Assembly: GCA_002726335.1 (NCBI GenBank)
Contig: PBSR01000017.1
Location: 1 to 64,000, forward strand
Origin: Gemmatimonadaceae bacterium
GTDB taxonomy: Bacteria; Latescibacterota; UBA2968; UBA8231
Length of the DNA stretch: 64,000 nucleotides
Direction: 5' to 3'
Shown: positions 17,417 to 25,815 of the stretch, in pieces
How the letters are laid out: every line of letters begins with the position of its first letter
Position numbering within the stretch: the first letter of the stretch is position 1
Made by a program: the position numbers and the translations under genes
Notes under the pieces: model-generated
The model's database searches: none
Seen by the model: the letters and a program-made list of their open reading frames with translations, nothing else
What the model was told of the DNA's origin: nothing

Positions 17417-20400
17417 ATGGCCACCGCCGAATTCGTCCACCTCCACGGCCACAGCGAATACAGCCTGCTCGACGGCGGCTGCCACATAGGTCAGATGGCC
17501 GGGGCTGCCTCCGAGTACGACATGCCGGCGCTGGCGGTCACCGACCACGGCAACCTGTTCGGTGCGATCGCCCACTATCGGAACTGCGAAGAGGCCGGCA
17601 TCAAGCCGATCATCGGTTGCGAGGTCTACGTCGCCATCGGCAGCCGTCACGACCGTGCCGCCGCCCGGGGTCTGCAGCACGCCTCCAACCACCTGATCCT
17701 GCTGGCCAGGGATGAGACCGGGTGGCGCAACCTGACCCGGCTCGTATCGGCGGGATACACCGAGGGCTTCTACTACAACCCGCGGATCGACAAGGACCTG
17801 TTGCGGGAACATCGCGACGGGCTCATCTGCATGTCCGCCTGTGTCTCCGGCGAGGTCGCCCACCTGATTCAGACAGACGATCTCGCTGCCGCCGAGGAGG
17901 CGGCGCGCGAGTATATGGACATCTTCGGCGAGGACTACTACCTCGAGATCCAGCGCCACGGAATCGACATCGAGGCCAAGGTCAACGACGGCCTGCTGAA
18001 GCTGCACAAGAAGCTCGATGTGCCCCTGGTGGCGACCAACGACTTCCACTTCCTGCAAGCCGACGACCATGCCGCCCACGACGCCCTGATCTGCATACAG
18101 ACCGGCAAGATGCTGGCCGATCCGCCGACGCAGCGCATGTGTTACCCCACCGGACTCTACATGAAGTCACCGGCGGAGATGCAGGAACTCTTCGCTGATC
18201 TGCCCCAGGCCATCGAGAATACCGTCGCCATCGCCGAGAAATGCGACCTCAAGCTGGAGTTCGGCGAGCAGCACATGCCCGACTTCCCGATCCCGCCCAG
18301 CTTCACCTCCAGTGATGAGTACCTGCGGCACCTGTCCAGGGAGGGGCTGGAGAACCGCTACGCCGAGGTTACACCCGAGATCCAGCAGCGCCTCGACTTT
18401 GAGTTGGAACTGATCATCAAGGAAGACTACACGGGTTATTTCCTGATCGTGCGCGACATTGTGCAGTACGCCCGTGATTCAGGCGTCAGCGTCGGACCCG
18501 GCCGTGGCTCGGCTTCCGGTTGCCTGGTCGCCTATTGTCTGGGCATCACCGATACCGATCCCATCCGGCACAATCTGCTGTTCGAGCGCTTCCTGAATCC
18601 GGAACGCCTGGAGCCACCGGACATCGACATCGACTTTGCTGACACGGGGCGTGATCTCGTCGTGCGGTACATGATCGACACCTATGGCGAAGAAAACGTC
18701 TCGCAGGTGATCACCTTCGGTACCATGGGCGCCAAATCGGTCGTACGTGATGTGGGTCGTGTGCTGGGATTGCCTTTTGGCGATGTGGACCGCATCGCCA
18801 AGTACATCCCCAACGAACTCAAGATCACTCTGAGCGAAGCGATCGAACGAGTCCCCGAACTGCAGCAGATGACCGGCAAGGATGACGCCGAAGGTCTGCT
18901 GCTGAAACACGCCCTCAAGCTTGAAGGTCTGTCACGCCACGCCTCCGTTCACGCCTGCGCCGTGATCATCGCTCCGTCGAATCTGACCAACTATGTGCCG
19001 TTGTATCGGGCGCCCAAAGACGGCACGATCACGACACAGTTCGACGGCCCAACATGCTTGGATGTAGGCCTGCTGAAGATGGACATCCTCGGGCTCAAGG
19101 AGTTGTCGCTGATGGACGAGGCGGTGCGCCTGATCCGTCTGCACGAGCCCGGTTTTGACCTCGAAGCCATATCCTGGGATGACGGGCCCACCTTCAAACT
19201 GTTCAGCCGCGGGGACACGGTCGGTGTGTTCCAGTTCGAGAGCGCCGGCATGCGCGAGTATCTCAGCCAGTTGAAGCCGGACAAGATCGAAGACGTCATC
19301 GCCATGAATGCTCTCTACCGTCCGGGGCCGATGGCGCGGATTCCGACCTTTATCGCGCGCAAGCATGGCCAGGAGGAGGTCGAATACGACCACCCCGTGC
19401 TCGAGCCGATTCTGGCCGAGACGTACGGCGTCATCACCTACCAGGAGCAGGTGCTGCGTATCGCCCGTGACCTTTGCGGTTTCACACTGGGTCAGGCGGA
19501 CAGCATGCGCAAGGCGATGGGCAAGAAGCTTGCCGACGTCATGGAGAAGTGCAAGAAGGACTTCATCGATGGCGCCGGGGCCAATGACGTGGACCGCCAC
19601 GTTGCCCAGAAGATCTGGTCCGACATCGAGGTCTTCTCCGGGTACGGATTCAACAAGTCCCACTCGGCCTGCTATTCGGAAGTGGCGTACAGGAACGCCT
19701 ACCTCAAGGCCAACTACCCGAAACAATACCTCGCCGCGAGCCTGACGAACGACCGTGACAATACGGACCGCCTGACGATCATGCTCGACGAATGCCGTCG
19801 CATGGAGATCCCGGTACTGCCACCCGACGTCAACGAGAGCGCGCTCAATTTCGTGCCCACCGACAAGGGCATCCGCTTCGGCCTGGCGGCGATCAAGAAC
19901 GTCGGTGCCGGCGCCGCCCAGTCCATCGTCGACGGTCGTGTCGAGGATGGCGCGTACGAGGACCTCTACAAATTCTGCGAGCGTCTCGACCTGCGCGCCG
20001 TCAACCGCCGCGTCGTCGAAGCTCTCGTGGCCTCGGGCGCCTGCGACCATCTCGGCGGCCACCGGGCCCAGTTGCACGACGCCCTGGATGTGGCCCTGCG
20101 CAATGCTCAGGTCGTCCAGGAGGAACGAGGTCGCGGCCAGTTCAGCCTCTTCGGCGGCGATTCGTCCGCCCCCCAGCTCGAACATCAGCTTTCCCTTCCG
20201 GAGGTGGCCGAGTGGACGGAGACGGAGATGCTGGCCAGCGAGAAGGAGCTTCTCGGGTTTTACGTCTCCAGCCATCCCCTCAGCCGCTTCGAGCGCGACC
20301 TGCGCAATTTCGCCTCACCCCTTGTCGACATTCCGGAACAGGAGGACGGCGCCCCGATCCGCGTCGGCGGACTGATCAGCCGCATCTCAACCTCCGCCGA

Positions 20401-20881
20401 CCGCAAAGGAAACCCCATTGCCTTCGTCACCCTCGAGGATCTGTCCGGCAAAGCGGATATCGTCTTCTTCTCCGATGCCTACGCCAGCAACAAACACCTT
20501 ATCGTGCAGGAGGAGGTGGTCATGGTCGAAGGCCGTCTCAACGAACGCAACGGCACCATGAGCATCCTCGCCGACTCGGTGCTGCCCATGGAGCACACGC
20601 GGGAGCGGCTGACCCGGTCGGTCAACATCACGCTGCCGTCAGAGGCGGTGAACGACGATCTGCTCAACCAGTTGCTCAAGACCTGCCAGGAGTTCGCCGG
20701 ACCGTGCGACCTGATCATCCGCGTTGAGAGCACCGGCGACGCCGGTCACACCGATGTCGTGCGCTCGCGCAGTATCCGTGTGAACCCCTGCGACGAACTG
20801 CTGCGGCGCGTCGACGCCCTCACCGGCGTGCGCGAGACGGAGCTGACGACGTTGCCCGCCAACGCCAGACTTCGCGCTTGA
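17417..20881 (+). CDS. dnaE: DNA polymerase III alpha subunit
   Basis: This 1,154-residue replicative polymerase has a PHP domain at the N-terminus (EFVHLHGHSEYSLLDGG) and a C-family polymerase domain whose catalytic aspartates lie in PPDIDIDFAD (Asp402 and Asp404, close to the E. coli positions). The fingers and thumb include GYGFNKSHSACYS, and an OB domain with IRVGGLISRIST comes before the C-terminal tau-binding region. ATG 17417 has AGGAG eight bases upstream and starts directly at the PHP domain. Length matches E. coli DnaE. No proofreading exonuclease is fused. It stands alone as a transcription unit. Confidence 0.97.
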   Translation: MATAEFVHLHGHSEYSLLDGGCHIGQMAGAASEYDMPALAVTDHGNLFGAIAHYRNCEEAGIKPIIGCEVYVAIGSRHDRAAARGLQHASNHLILLARDETGWRNLTRLVSAGYTEGFYYNPRIDKDLLREHRDGLICMSACVSGEVAHLIQTDDLAAAEEAAREYMDIFGEDYYLEIQRHGIDIEAKVNDGLLKLHKKLDVPLVATNDFHFLQADDHAAHDALICIQTGKMLADPPTQRMCYPTGLYMKSPAEMQELFADLPQAIENTVAIAEKCDLKLEFGEQHMPDFPIPPSFTSSDEYLRHLSREGLENRYAEVTPEIQQRLDFELELIIKEDYTGYFLIVRDIVQYARDSGVSVGPGRGSASGCLVAYCLGITDTDPIRHNLLFERFLNPERLEPPDIDIDFADTGRDLVVRYMIDTYGEENVSQVITFGTMGAKSVVRDVGRVLGLPFGDVDRIAKYIPNELKITLSEAIERVPELQQMTGKDDAEGLLLKHALKLEGLSRHASVHACAVIIAPSNLTNYVPLYRAPKDGTITTQFDGPTCLDVGLLKMDILGLKELSLMDEAVRLIRLHEPGFDLEAISWDDGPTFKLFSRGDTVGVFQFESAGMREYLSQLKPDKIEDVIAMNALYRPGPMARIPTFIARKHGQEEVEYDHPVLEPILAETYGVITYQEQVLRIARDLCGFTLGQADSMRKAMGKKLADVMEKCKKDFIDGAGANDVDRHVAQKIWSDIEVFSGYGFNKSHSACYSEVAYRNAYLKANYPKQYLAASLTNDRDNTDRLTIMLDECRRMEIPVLPPDVNESALNFVPTDKGIRFGLAAIKNVGAGAAQSIVDGRVEDGAYEDLYKFCERLDLRAVNRRVVEALVASGACDHLGGHRAQLHDALDVALRNAQVVQEERGRGQFSLFGGDSSAPQLEHQLSLPEVAEWTETEMLASEKELLGFYVSSHPLSRFERDLRNFASPLVDIPEQEDGAPIRVGGLISRISTSADRKGNPIAFVTLEDLSGKADIVFFSDAYASNKHLIVQEEVVMVEGRLNERNGTMSILADSVLPMEHTRERLTRSVNITLPSEAVNDDLLNQLLKTCQEFAGPCDLIIRVESTGDAGHTDVVRSRSIRVNPCDELLRRVDALTGVRETELTTLPANARLRA

Positions 20882-20932
20882 GACGTTAGCCGGCACTCAC
20901 GATCTCACCGCGATCTTTATATTGATGACCCT

Positions 20933-21475
20933 ATGAACCGATCCCGCTCCGTTGTTCTGCTTCTCTGCCTGTTGCTCGGCGCCGTGGGCTGTGACTCCAG
21001 TCGCGCCGAACCCTCGGCCGACGCCGGCTATCAGGGCGCCATCGATGGCTTCGACCTGTCCGCCTACGAGGGCCGCGTCGTGATCCTCAACTTCTGGGCC
21101 ACCTGGTGTGGACCGTGCCGCGTCGAGATCCCTGACTTGGTGCGGCTGCGTCAGGATTTCTCCGAGGAGGACGTGGCCATCGTCGGCATCTCCGTCGACT
21201 CCCGCGGCCAGCCCGCGGAACTCGAGGCGCTGATCAGGAAGTTCATCGACCGCTACGAGATCAACTATCCGGTGTACCTCGATGGACAGCAGAAGTTCGC
21301 CGCCGCCTATGACCCGGACGCCGGTTACATGCGTTATGTACCGACCACGGTCATCATCGACCAGCAGGGGCTGATCCGTGACACGCACTTCGGCGTGCCA
21401 CGAAATGCGGCGAGACGGGTGGATCCGTACGGTGTCCTCGGCCGCCAGGTGCAGGAGCTGCTCGACGGCGCCTGA
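20933..21475 (+). CDS. TlpA-like thioredoxin-fold lipoprotein
   Basis: A 180-residue envelope-anchored thiol-disulfide protein of the TlpA/ResA/AhpC-TSA group. The lipoprotein signal ends in LGAVGC (Cys20). The thioredoxin active site is FWATWCGPCR (Cys59 and Cys62), and the cis-Pro loop is VPTTVIID. It probably reduces disulfides of periplasmic or exported proteins or cytochromes. It starts 51 bases after dnaE and is followed by a strong bidirectional terminator, so it is probably its own unit or read through from dnaE. Confidence 0.92.
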   Translation: MNRSRSVVLLLCLLLGAVGCDSSRAEPSADAGYQGAIDGFDLSAYEGRVVILNFWATWCGPCRVEIPDLVRLRQDFSEEDVAIVGISVDSRGQPAELEALIRKFIDRYEINYPVYLDGQQKFAAAYDPDAGYMRYVPTTVIIDQQGLIRDTHFGVPRNAARRVDPYGVLGRQVQELLDGA

Positions 21476-21497
21476 GCCCGGGGGCATTCCAGAAAAG

Positions 21498-21533
21498 AAG
21501 AAGGGGACGCTCCTGTCGGAGCGTCCCCTTCTT
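21498..21533. terminator. Bidirectional rho-independent terminator
   Basis: A perfect 16-bp stem (arms 21498-21513 and 21518-21533, rich in GGGGACGCTCC) with a TGTC loop. On the plus strand a T-rich CTTGTCTTT follows; on the minus strand the other arm runs into CTTCTTCTTTTCT. It sits between the convergent tlpA-like gene and the 91-residue gene and can stop both transcripts. Confidence 0.9.
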
Positions 21534-21553
21534 GTCTTTGCTGCCAGCGAACG

Positions 21554-21829
21554 TCAGCTGCGGTAGTCGGCCAGCACTTTCTTGCCGTGGCGCTTGACCA
21601 GGACCTCCTTGAAGGTTTCGGTCGAGGTGCCCAGGCGCAGTCTCTCGACGGCAACGCTTCTCGACAGCACCATCATCGTACCACGGCGGTAGTCGGGGAA
21701 ACGGCAGAAACTGGCGGGTACTTCCTCGCCGGTAACACAGCAGGTGTCCTCGACTTCGAGTTCCCGCTGCGAGCCGGGATCGAAGCCGAAGTCAGTCGAC
21801 TCTTCGTCCGTGTTCTTTTCTTTGGCCAT
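21554..21829 (-). CDS. Small Cys-containing hypothetical protein
   Basis: A 91-residue soluble protein with an acidic N-terminus. A CCVTGE-x7-C segment near residues 30-43 could bind a metal, and it ends in a basic tail. No signal peptide or membrane segment is visible. It lies 84 bases downstream of the methionine aminopeptidase gene on the same strand, and a terminator follows 20 bases after its stop, which supports it as a real last gene of that unit. I do not recognise the family. Confidence 0.7.
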   Translation of the reverse strand: MAKEKNTDEESTDFGFDPGSQRELEVEDTCCVTGEEVPASFCRFPDYRRGTMMVLSRSVAVERLRLGTSTETFKEVLVKRHGKKVLADYRS

Positions 21830-21913
21830 CTCCGCTAACTCCTTCGGGTGGGGATGGGATAGCCTGACGAAAGTAAGGTCTGCCGGGCTGGGCGCAACGA
21901 CTGCCTAGTGCCC

Positions 21914-22675
21914 TCAGAACGGCAAGTCGTCGAATCGGGAGAGGATGTCAGGACCCTCCTCGGTGACGGCCACGGTGTGTTCGAACTGCGTCGATAGTGA
22001 GCCATCGGCTGTGACCGCCGTCCACTGGTCGTCCAGGACACGCACGTCGGGCGTGCCGACGTTGACCATGGGCTCCACTGTGAACACCGTGCCCGGCTCG
22101 AGTCGACGTCCCTCGCCGGCGGTCCCGAAGTGGAGCAGTTGCGGCTCTTCATGGAAGGCGCGACCGATGCCGTGGCCGCAGTAGTCACGCACGACGGAGA
22201 ATCCATCTGCCTCGACCCGTTGCTGAATGCTCTGGCCCAGGTCACCCAGACGGGCGCCGGCGACGCTCGCCCGCAGGCCGATGTCCATGGCCTCCCGGGT
22301 TGCGGTCATGAGTTGCATCGCCTTGTCGCTCACGTCCCCGACAGCGAAGGTGACGTTCATGTCCCCGTGGTAGCCGTCCTTCTTCACGGCGATGTCCACC
22401 GACACGATATCGCCGGCCAGTAGCTGGCGTGGTCCGGGAATCCCGTGCACGACCTCCTCGTTGATTGAAACACAGATGCTACGCGGATACCCTCGATAGC
22501 CCTTGGCCGAGGCCACTCCCCCCTGAGTGCGGATGTAGTCGACGGCTATGTCGTCCAGAGCCGCCGTCGTCAGGCCGGGGGCGATGCCGTCCTTGATCCG
22601 GGACATCGCATCGGCGGCGATCCGGCAGCTGGCACGGATGCGCTCGATTTCAGTCTTGGATTTCAGGTGTACCAT
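21914..22675 (-). CDS. map: Methionine aminopeptidase, type I
   Basis: A 253-residue metalloprotease that removes the initiator Met. All five metal ligands can be traced: Asp in VSVDIAVKKDGYHGDM (two aspartates), His in GHGIGRAFHEEP, Glu in TVEPMVNVG and Glu near QFEHTVAVTEEG. The substrate-pocket His is in VVHGIPG. The start at 22675 is chosen because the usual type I N-terminus (VHLKSKTEIERIR) follows; an upstream ATG at 22726 would overlap the divergent glycosyltransferase. No N-terminal SH3 extension is present. Confidence 0.96.
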   Translation of the reverse strand: MVHLKSKTEIERIRASCRIAADAMSRIKDGIAPGLTTAALDDIAVDYIRTQGGVASAKGYRGYPRSICVSINEEVVHGIPGPRQLLAGDIVSVDIAVKKDGYHGDMNVTFAVGDVSDKAMQLMTATREAMDIGLRASVAGARLGDLGQSIQQRVEADGFSVVRDYCGHGIGRAFHEEPQLLHFGTAGEGRRLEPGTVFTVEPMVNVGTPDVRVLDDQWTAVTADGSLSTQFEHTVAVTEEGPDILSRFDDLPF

Positions 22676-22718
22676 ACCGGTTGGAGTATGGCGGCTGGGA
22701 TTGTAGACTGTCAAGCAC

Positions 22719-23735
22719 ATGGCCACTCCTCTCGTCTCCGTCCTGATGCCTGTCTACAACGGTGCTGCCACTCTCGATGAGGCTCTCGACAGCATTGAGG
22801 CGCAGACGATGGACGACTTCGAAGTCGTCGTCGTCGACGATGGTTCTACCGACGGCACGGCGGGACTGCTGTCGCGCCGAAGCGACGCCAGGATGCGGGT
22901 CGTCAGTTCCCCACACGTCGGTCTTCTGCCGGCGCTCAACCTCGGCCTGTCGAACTGCCACGCGCCCTATGTGGCCCGCCTGGATGCCGATGATCTCTGT
23001 CTCCCAGACAGACTCGAACGACAACTGGCCGTCATGGAGCAGGATGGTGACGTGGCCGTCTGTGGCACACAGGTGGAAGCCTTCCCCCCCGCCGATGTGG
23101 CGGAAGGATTCCGCATCTACGTCGACTGGCAGAACGCCCTGGTGACCCACGATGATATCTGCCGGGAGATGTTCATCGAGAGCCCCATCGCCCACCCGTC
23201 GGCCGTGCTTCGCCGAGTTGAGCTCGAAGAACTGGGCGCCTATCAGGAACGCGGCTGGGCCGAGGACTACGACTTGTGGCTGCGCTACCACGCCGCCGGT
23301 CGCCGCTTTGCCAAGATTGCCGAGCCCCTGGTCCGCTGGCGCGAACACGGCGATCGGGCGACGCGAACCGACAGTCGCTACTCGATCGAGAACTTCCTCC
23401 GCGCCAAGGCGCACTACCTGTCGCGCGGACCGCTGGCCGCACGCGACGGTCTCATCGTCTGGGGCGCCGGTCAGACTGGGCGGCGTCTGAGCAAGCACCT
23501 GATCCGTGCCGGACAGCGGCCCCACGCCTTTGTCGATATCGCACCGAAGCGTATCGGCAGCACTCTGCGTGGCGTACCCATCATCGGCCCTGACGAGGTC
23601 ACCGCGTGTTGGCAGTCGCTGCGGCGGCCCATGCTGCTGGCCGCCGTCGCCTCGCGAGGGGCACGGGCACTGATCCGGGAGTACCTGTCAGGTATCGACC
23701 TGAGCGAGGGTACTGACTTCCTCTGTGTCGCCTGA
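22719..23735 (+). CDS. Family 2 glycosyltransferase with C-terminal Rossmann-like domain
   Basis: This 338-residue protein starts with a GT-A domain: [18 protein letters not shown], the nucleotide-binding Asp pair in [12 protein letters not shown] and the metal-binding RLDADD. A region with [13 protein letters not shown] follows, as is typical of GT2 enzymes. After about residue 243 there is a second domain with [15 protein letters not shown] and a later [10 protein letters not shown], which resembles NAD-binding or sugar-O-acyltransferase-linked Rossmann modules. It is a soluble transferase for envelope glycan and is divergent from map. The added domain is the notable feature. Confidence 0.9.
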   Translation: MATPLVSVLMPVYNGAATLDEALDSIEAQTMDDFEVVVVDDGSTDGTAGLLSRRSDARMRVVSSPHVGLLPALNLGLSNCHAPYVARLDADDLCLPDRLERQLAVMEQDGDVAVCGTQVEAFPPADVAEGFRIYVDWQNALVTHDDICREMFIESPIAHPSAVLRRVELEELGAYQERGWAEDYDLWLRYHAAGRRFAKIAEPLVRWREHGDRATRTDSRYSIENFLRAKAHYLSRGPLAARDGLIVWGAGQTGRRLSKHLIRAGQRPHAFVDIAPKRIGSTLRGVPIIGPDEVTACWQSLRRPMLLAAVASRGARALIREYLSGIDLSEGTDFLCVA

Positions 23736-23797
23736 CGATCGCCTTGCGCCTTGGCCGGCACGTGGGTATCTATGCACGCAGCCAGTGTCGTGTAATC

Positions 23798-24328
23798 ATG
23801 TTGAGACCTCGTTCGCACGTCGACCGCATCGACCTGATCCAGGGAGATATCACCCGTCTGGATGTTGATGCTATCGTCAACGCAGCCAACGAATCCCTTC
23901 TCGGCGGCGGTGGCGTTGACGGTGCGATTCACCGCGCTGCCGGGCCCAGGCTGCTGTCTGAGTGCCGGCTTCTCGGGGGCTGCCCTACCGGAGAGGCTCG
24001 GATCACCGCGGGGTATCTCCTGCCCGCACGTCATGTTATCCACACGGTGGGTCCCGTCTACCGTGGCACCGAGCGCGATGCGGAGCTGCTGCGCAGCAGC
24101 TACCGAAGCAGCCTGGCCCTTGCCGCGGAGCACGGTCTGTGCCGCGTCGCCTTTCCAGCGATCAGTTGCGGTGTGTACGGATACCCCGTCGAAGCGGCGA
24201 GCCGTGTAGCACTGACGACCACGGTGGAACACCTGCGGTCCCAGTCCCTGCCCGAGGGCGTCACCTTCGTCCTGTTCTCTCCCCCTGTGTACATGATGTT
24301 CGACCAGACCTTGCGCGAACTGAAGTAG
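23798..24328 (+). CDS. Macrodomain (ADP-ribose / O-acetyl-ADP-ribose hydrolase) protein
   Basis: A 176-residue YmdB/MacroD-type protein. [27 protein letters not shown] is the adenosine-binding and catalytic loop, with Asn and Asp in place. [25 protein letters not shown] follows, and the phosphate-binding loop is in [12 protein letters not shown]. It hydrolyses O-acetyl-ADP-ribose or mono-ADP-ribosyl groups on proteins. ATG 23798 is chosen because the family begins there. It follows the glycosyltransferase by 62 bases. No ADP-ribosyltransferase is visible nearby. Confidence 0.92.
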   Translation: MLRPRSHVDRIDLIQGDITRLDVDAIVNAANESLLGGGGVDGAIHRAAGPRLLSECRLLGGCPTGEARITAGYLLPARHVIHTVGPVYRGTERDAELLRSSYRSSLALAAEHGLCRVAFPAISCGVYGYPVEAASRVALTTTVEHLRSQSLPEGVTFVLFSPPVYMMFDQTLRELK

Positions 24329-24454
24329 CCGCACGCGAAAGTGCTGGTACAAAACCACCCCGGTGCCGATCTAGTCGGATGTGGGTGTGATGGTGAGAGT
24401 GTGTGTGAGTGAGAAGTCCTGCGGTGCACCTTATGCAACTGGGAGCACGTCGTC

Positions 24455-25204
24455 ATGGATTCAACCGCCTACCTGGACCTTCGCAACGGAGAGCGAGAGC
24501 CGCTCTTCTTCTTCATGCTCAACGCCTTCCTGCAGTCTCGTATTGAAACAGATCACGAGTCGGACGGCGACGAAGAAGTCAACGTCTATCTCGCCGGACT
24601 GCTGCATTCCCTCGTGGACGGCCGGTTCTATGCCGACAACGTCGATCATCTGGCGCCCTCGGCACTCGACGTCTGTGAGAAGGCTGAGCAGAGCTGCACG
24701 AACCGCGGCAAGACGGACGTGTACCGCACCAACGCCGATCACCGGCTGATGGCCTTCGGCCTTTTCGCCGGCTTCGGCGATCACGTGTCCTTCTACCGTC
24801 GAGCCACGACACCGGATGAGGCCTACATCGAGGAGGCGCGGCAGTTCTACAGCTGGGCCTCTGTGTTCTGCAGCCGTCTGCCGCCCCGCTATCGTGGTCT
24901 GTCGGTGACGCTGGAAAAACTCGCCGATGAATTCGGTACATATCACGAGGTCCTCGCCCACATGGCGACAAATCACATGGACCTGATGGAACGGTTGTCA
25001 CCGGGCCAGACCTGGCACCTGGAGCAGGACGCCCATCTGGCGGCACTGCCGCAGATCGAAGCGCAGGCCCTCGACCGCATGCTCGACGCCTACAATCGCT
25101 GGCGCCTCGAGCCGAACGAAACGACCCGCAAGCAGTTCCTCGAAGCCAGTACTCCCTACTCGGAGCTGAAGCCGGACTTCATCCCCCGGAATCTGATGAA
25201 CTGA
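24455..25204 (+). CDS. Conserved-looking hypothetical protein, 249 residues
   Basis: A soluble, mostly helical acidic protein with no signal peptide, membrane segment or known catalytic motif that I recognise. It is rich in His and Trp around the middle (GFGDHVSFYRRATTPDEAY, FYSWASVFCSRLPP). GGGAG about eight bases upstream supports the ATG. The 127 bases before it hold a GT-rich stretch and no clear promoter. A terminator hairpin follows, shared with the convergent DUF1854 gene. Codon use matches the neighbours, so it is probably native. Confidence 0.75.
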   Translation: MDSTAYLDLRNGEREPLFFFMLNAFLQSRIETDHESDGDEEVNVYLAGLLHSLVDGRFYADNVDHLAPSALDVCEKAEQSCTNRGKTDVYRTNADHRLMAFGLFAGFGDHVSFYRRATTPDEAYIEEARQFYSWASVFCSRLPPRYRGLSVTLEKLADEFGTYHEVLAHMATNHMDLMERLSPGQTWHLEQDAHLAALPQIEAQALDRMLDAYNRWRLEPNETTRKQFLEASTPYSELKPDFIPRNLMN

Positions 25205-25235
25205 GAGGAACCGAAACCTCGCGCGATGTACACGA

Positions 25236-25267
25236 AAGGGCCGCCCCGGATATCCGGGACGGCCCTT
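25236..25267. terminator. Terminator-like hairpin between convergent genes
   Basis: AAGGGCCG pairs with CGGCCCTT and CCCGG pairs with CCGGG, with one internal mismatch and an ATAT loop. It lies 32 bases after the 249-residue gene and 24 bases before the end of the convergent DUF1854 gene. A strong poly-T tail is lacking on both sides. Confidence 0.65.
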
Positions 25268-25290
25268 GCTCCTGCAGGCTGTCGAAGGTT

Positions 25291-25815
25291 CTACAGGCCC
25301 AGAATCTCGCGGGTCATCTTCTGCAGGTTTCGATAGTCCGTCAGCTCGTAGCGGTTGCCGTCGGCGTCCTCCACCAGAGCTCGGTTCCTCGACAGCACTC
25401 GAATACTTGAGCGAATGCCGCGGATCTCGATCTGTCGCGCCCCACTCGTCGTCTCCACGTCGGCGTGGACGACGCCGAACTCCTCGCCGATGTGGGTCAC
25501 GGCGAGGATCTTCGGCAGGAAATAGGTCAGCGCCAGCTGTTCGTCGAGGGCCGCCCGGCTGTCGCTGTCGAGGCCGCCGGGATCTTCCAGGATGCCAAGC
25601 TCATCGCCATCGGTATCGAAGAAACCCAGGTATCGATCTGCCGCTTCCAGGGGAAAGGCACGGCGCACAGTGACATCTTCGTAGTCTTCGGCGCCGATGC
25701 GCACTGCCAGCAACCCGCGCTCTGTGCGCCGGATCTGCATCTGCGCTGCCACAAGGAGCGCGGCGCCGGTGTCGAGGCCCGGCTCGGTCCGGAGTCCCCC
25801 GTCACCGCCACTCAC
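25291..25815 (-). CDS. DUF1854 family protein, ABC-exporter partner
   Basis: This 174-residue protein matches DUF1854: a VRRAFPLEAADRYLGFFDTDG segment, a GELG-like turn, LDEQLALTYFLPKI, and a C-terminal IRVLSRNRALVEDADGNRY. In Proteobacteria this family is annotated (from memory) as cyanophycin metabolism-associated and sits beside an ABC exporter. Here the ATG overlaps the stop of just such an exporter by four bases, but no cyanophycin synthetase or cyanophycinase is in the window. It has no membrane segment. It is likely a cytosolic accessory of the exporter; the substrate is unknown. Confidence 0.8.
   Translation of the reverse strand: MSGGDGGLRTEPGLDTGAALLVAAQMQIRRTERGLLAVRIGAEDYEDVTVRRAFPLEAADRYLGFFDTDGDELGILEDPGGLDSDSRAALDEQLALTYFLPKILAVTHIGEEFGVVHADVETTSGARQIEIRGIRSSIRVLSRNRALVEDADGNRYELTDYRNLQKMTREILGL

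Noticed and set aside
18932..20275. Long open frame antisense to dnaE
   Set aside because: dnaE is unmistakable on the plus strand; the antisense product has no recognisable domain and no ribosome site.
24329..24454. GT-rich stretch before the 249-residue gene
   Set aside because: No hairpin, riboswitch fold, promoter pair or short gene could be supported there.
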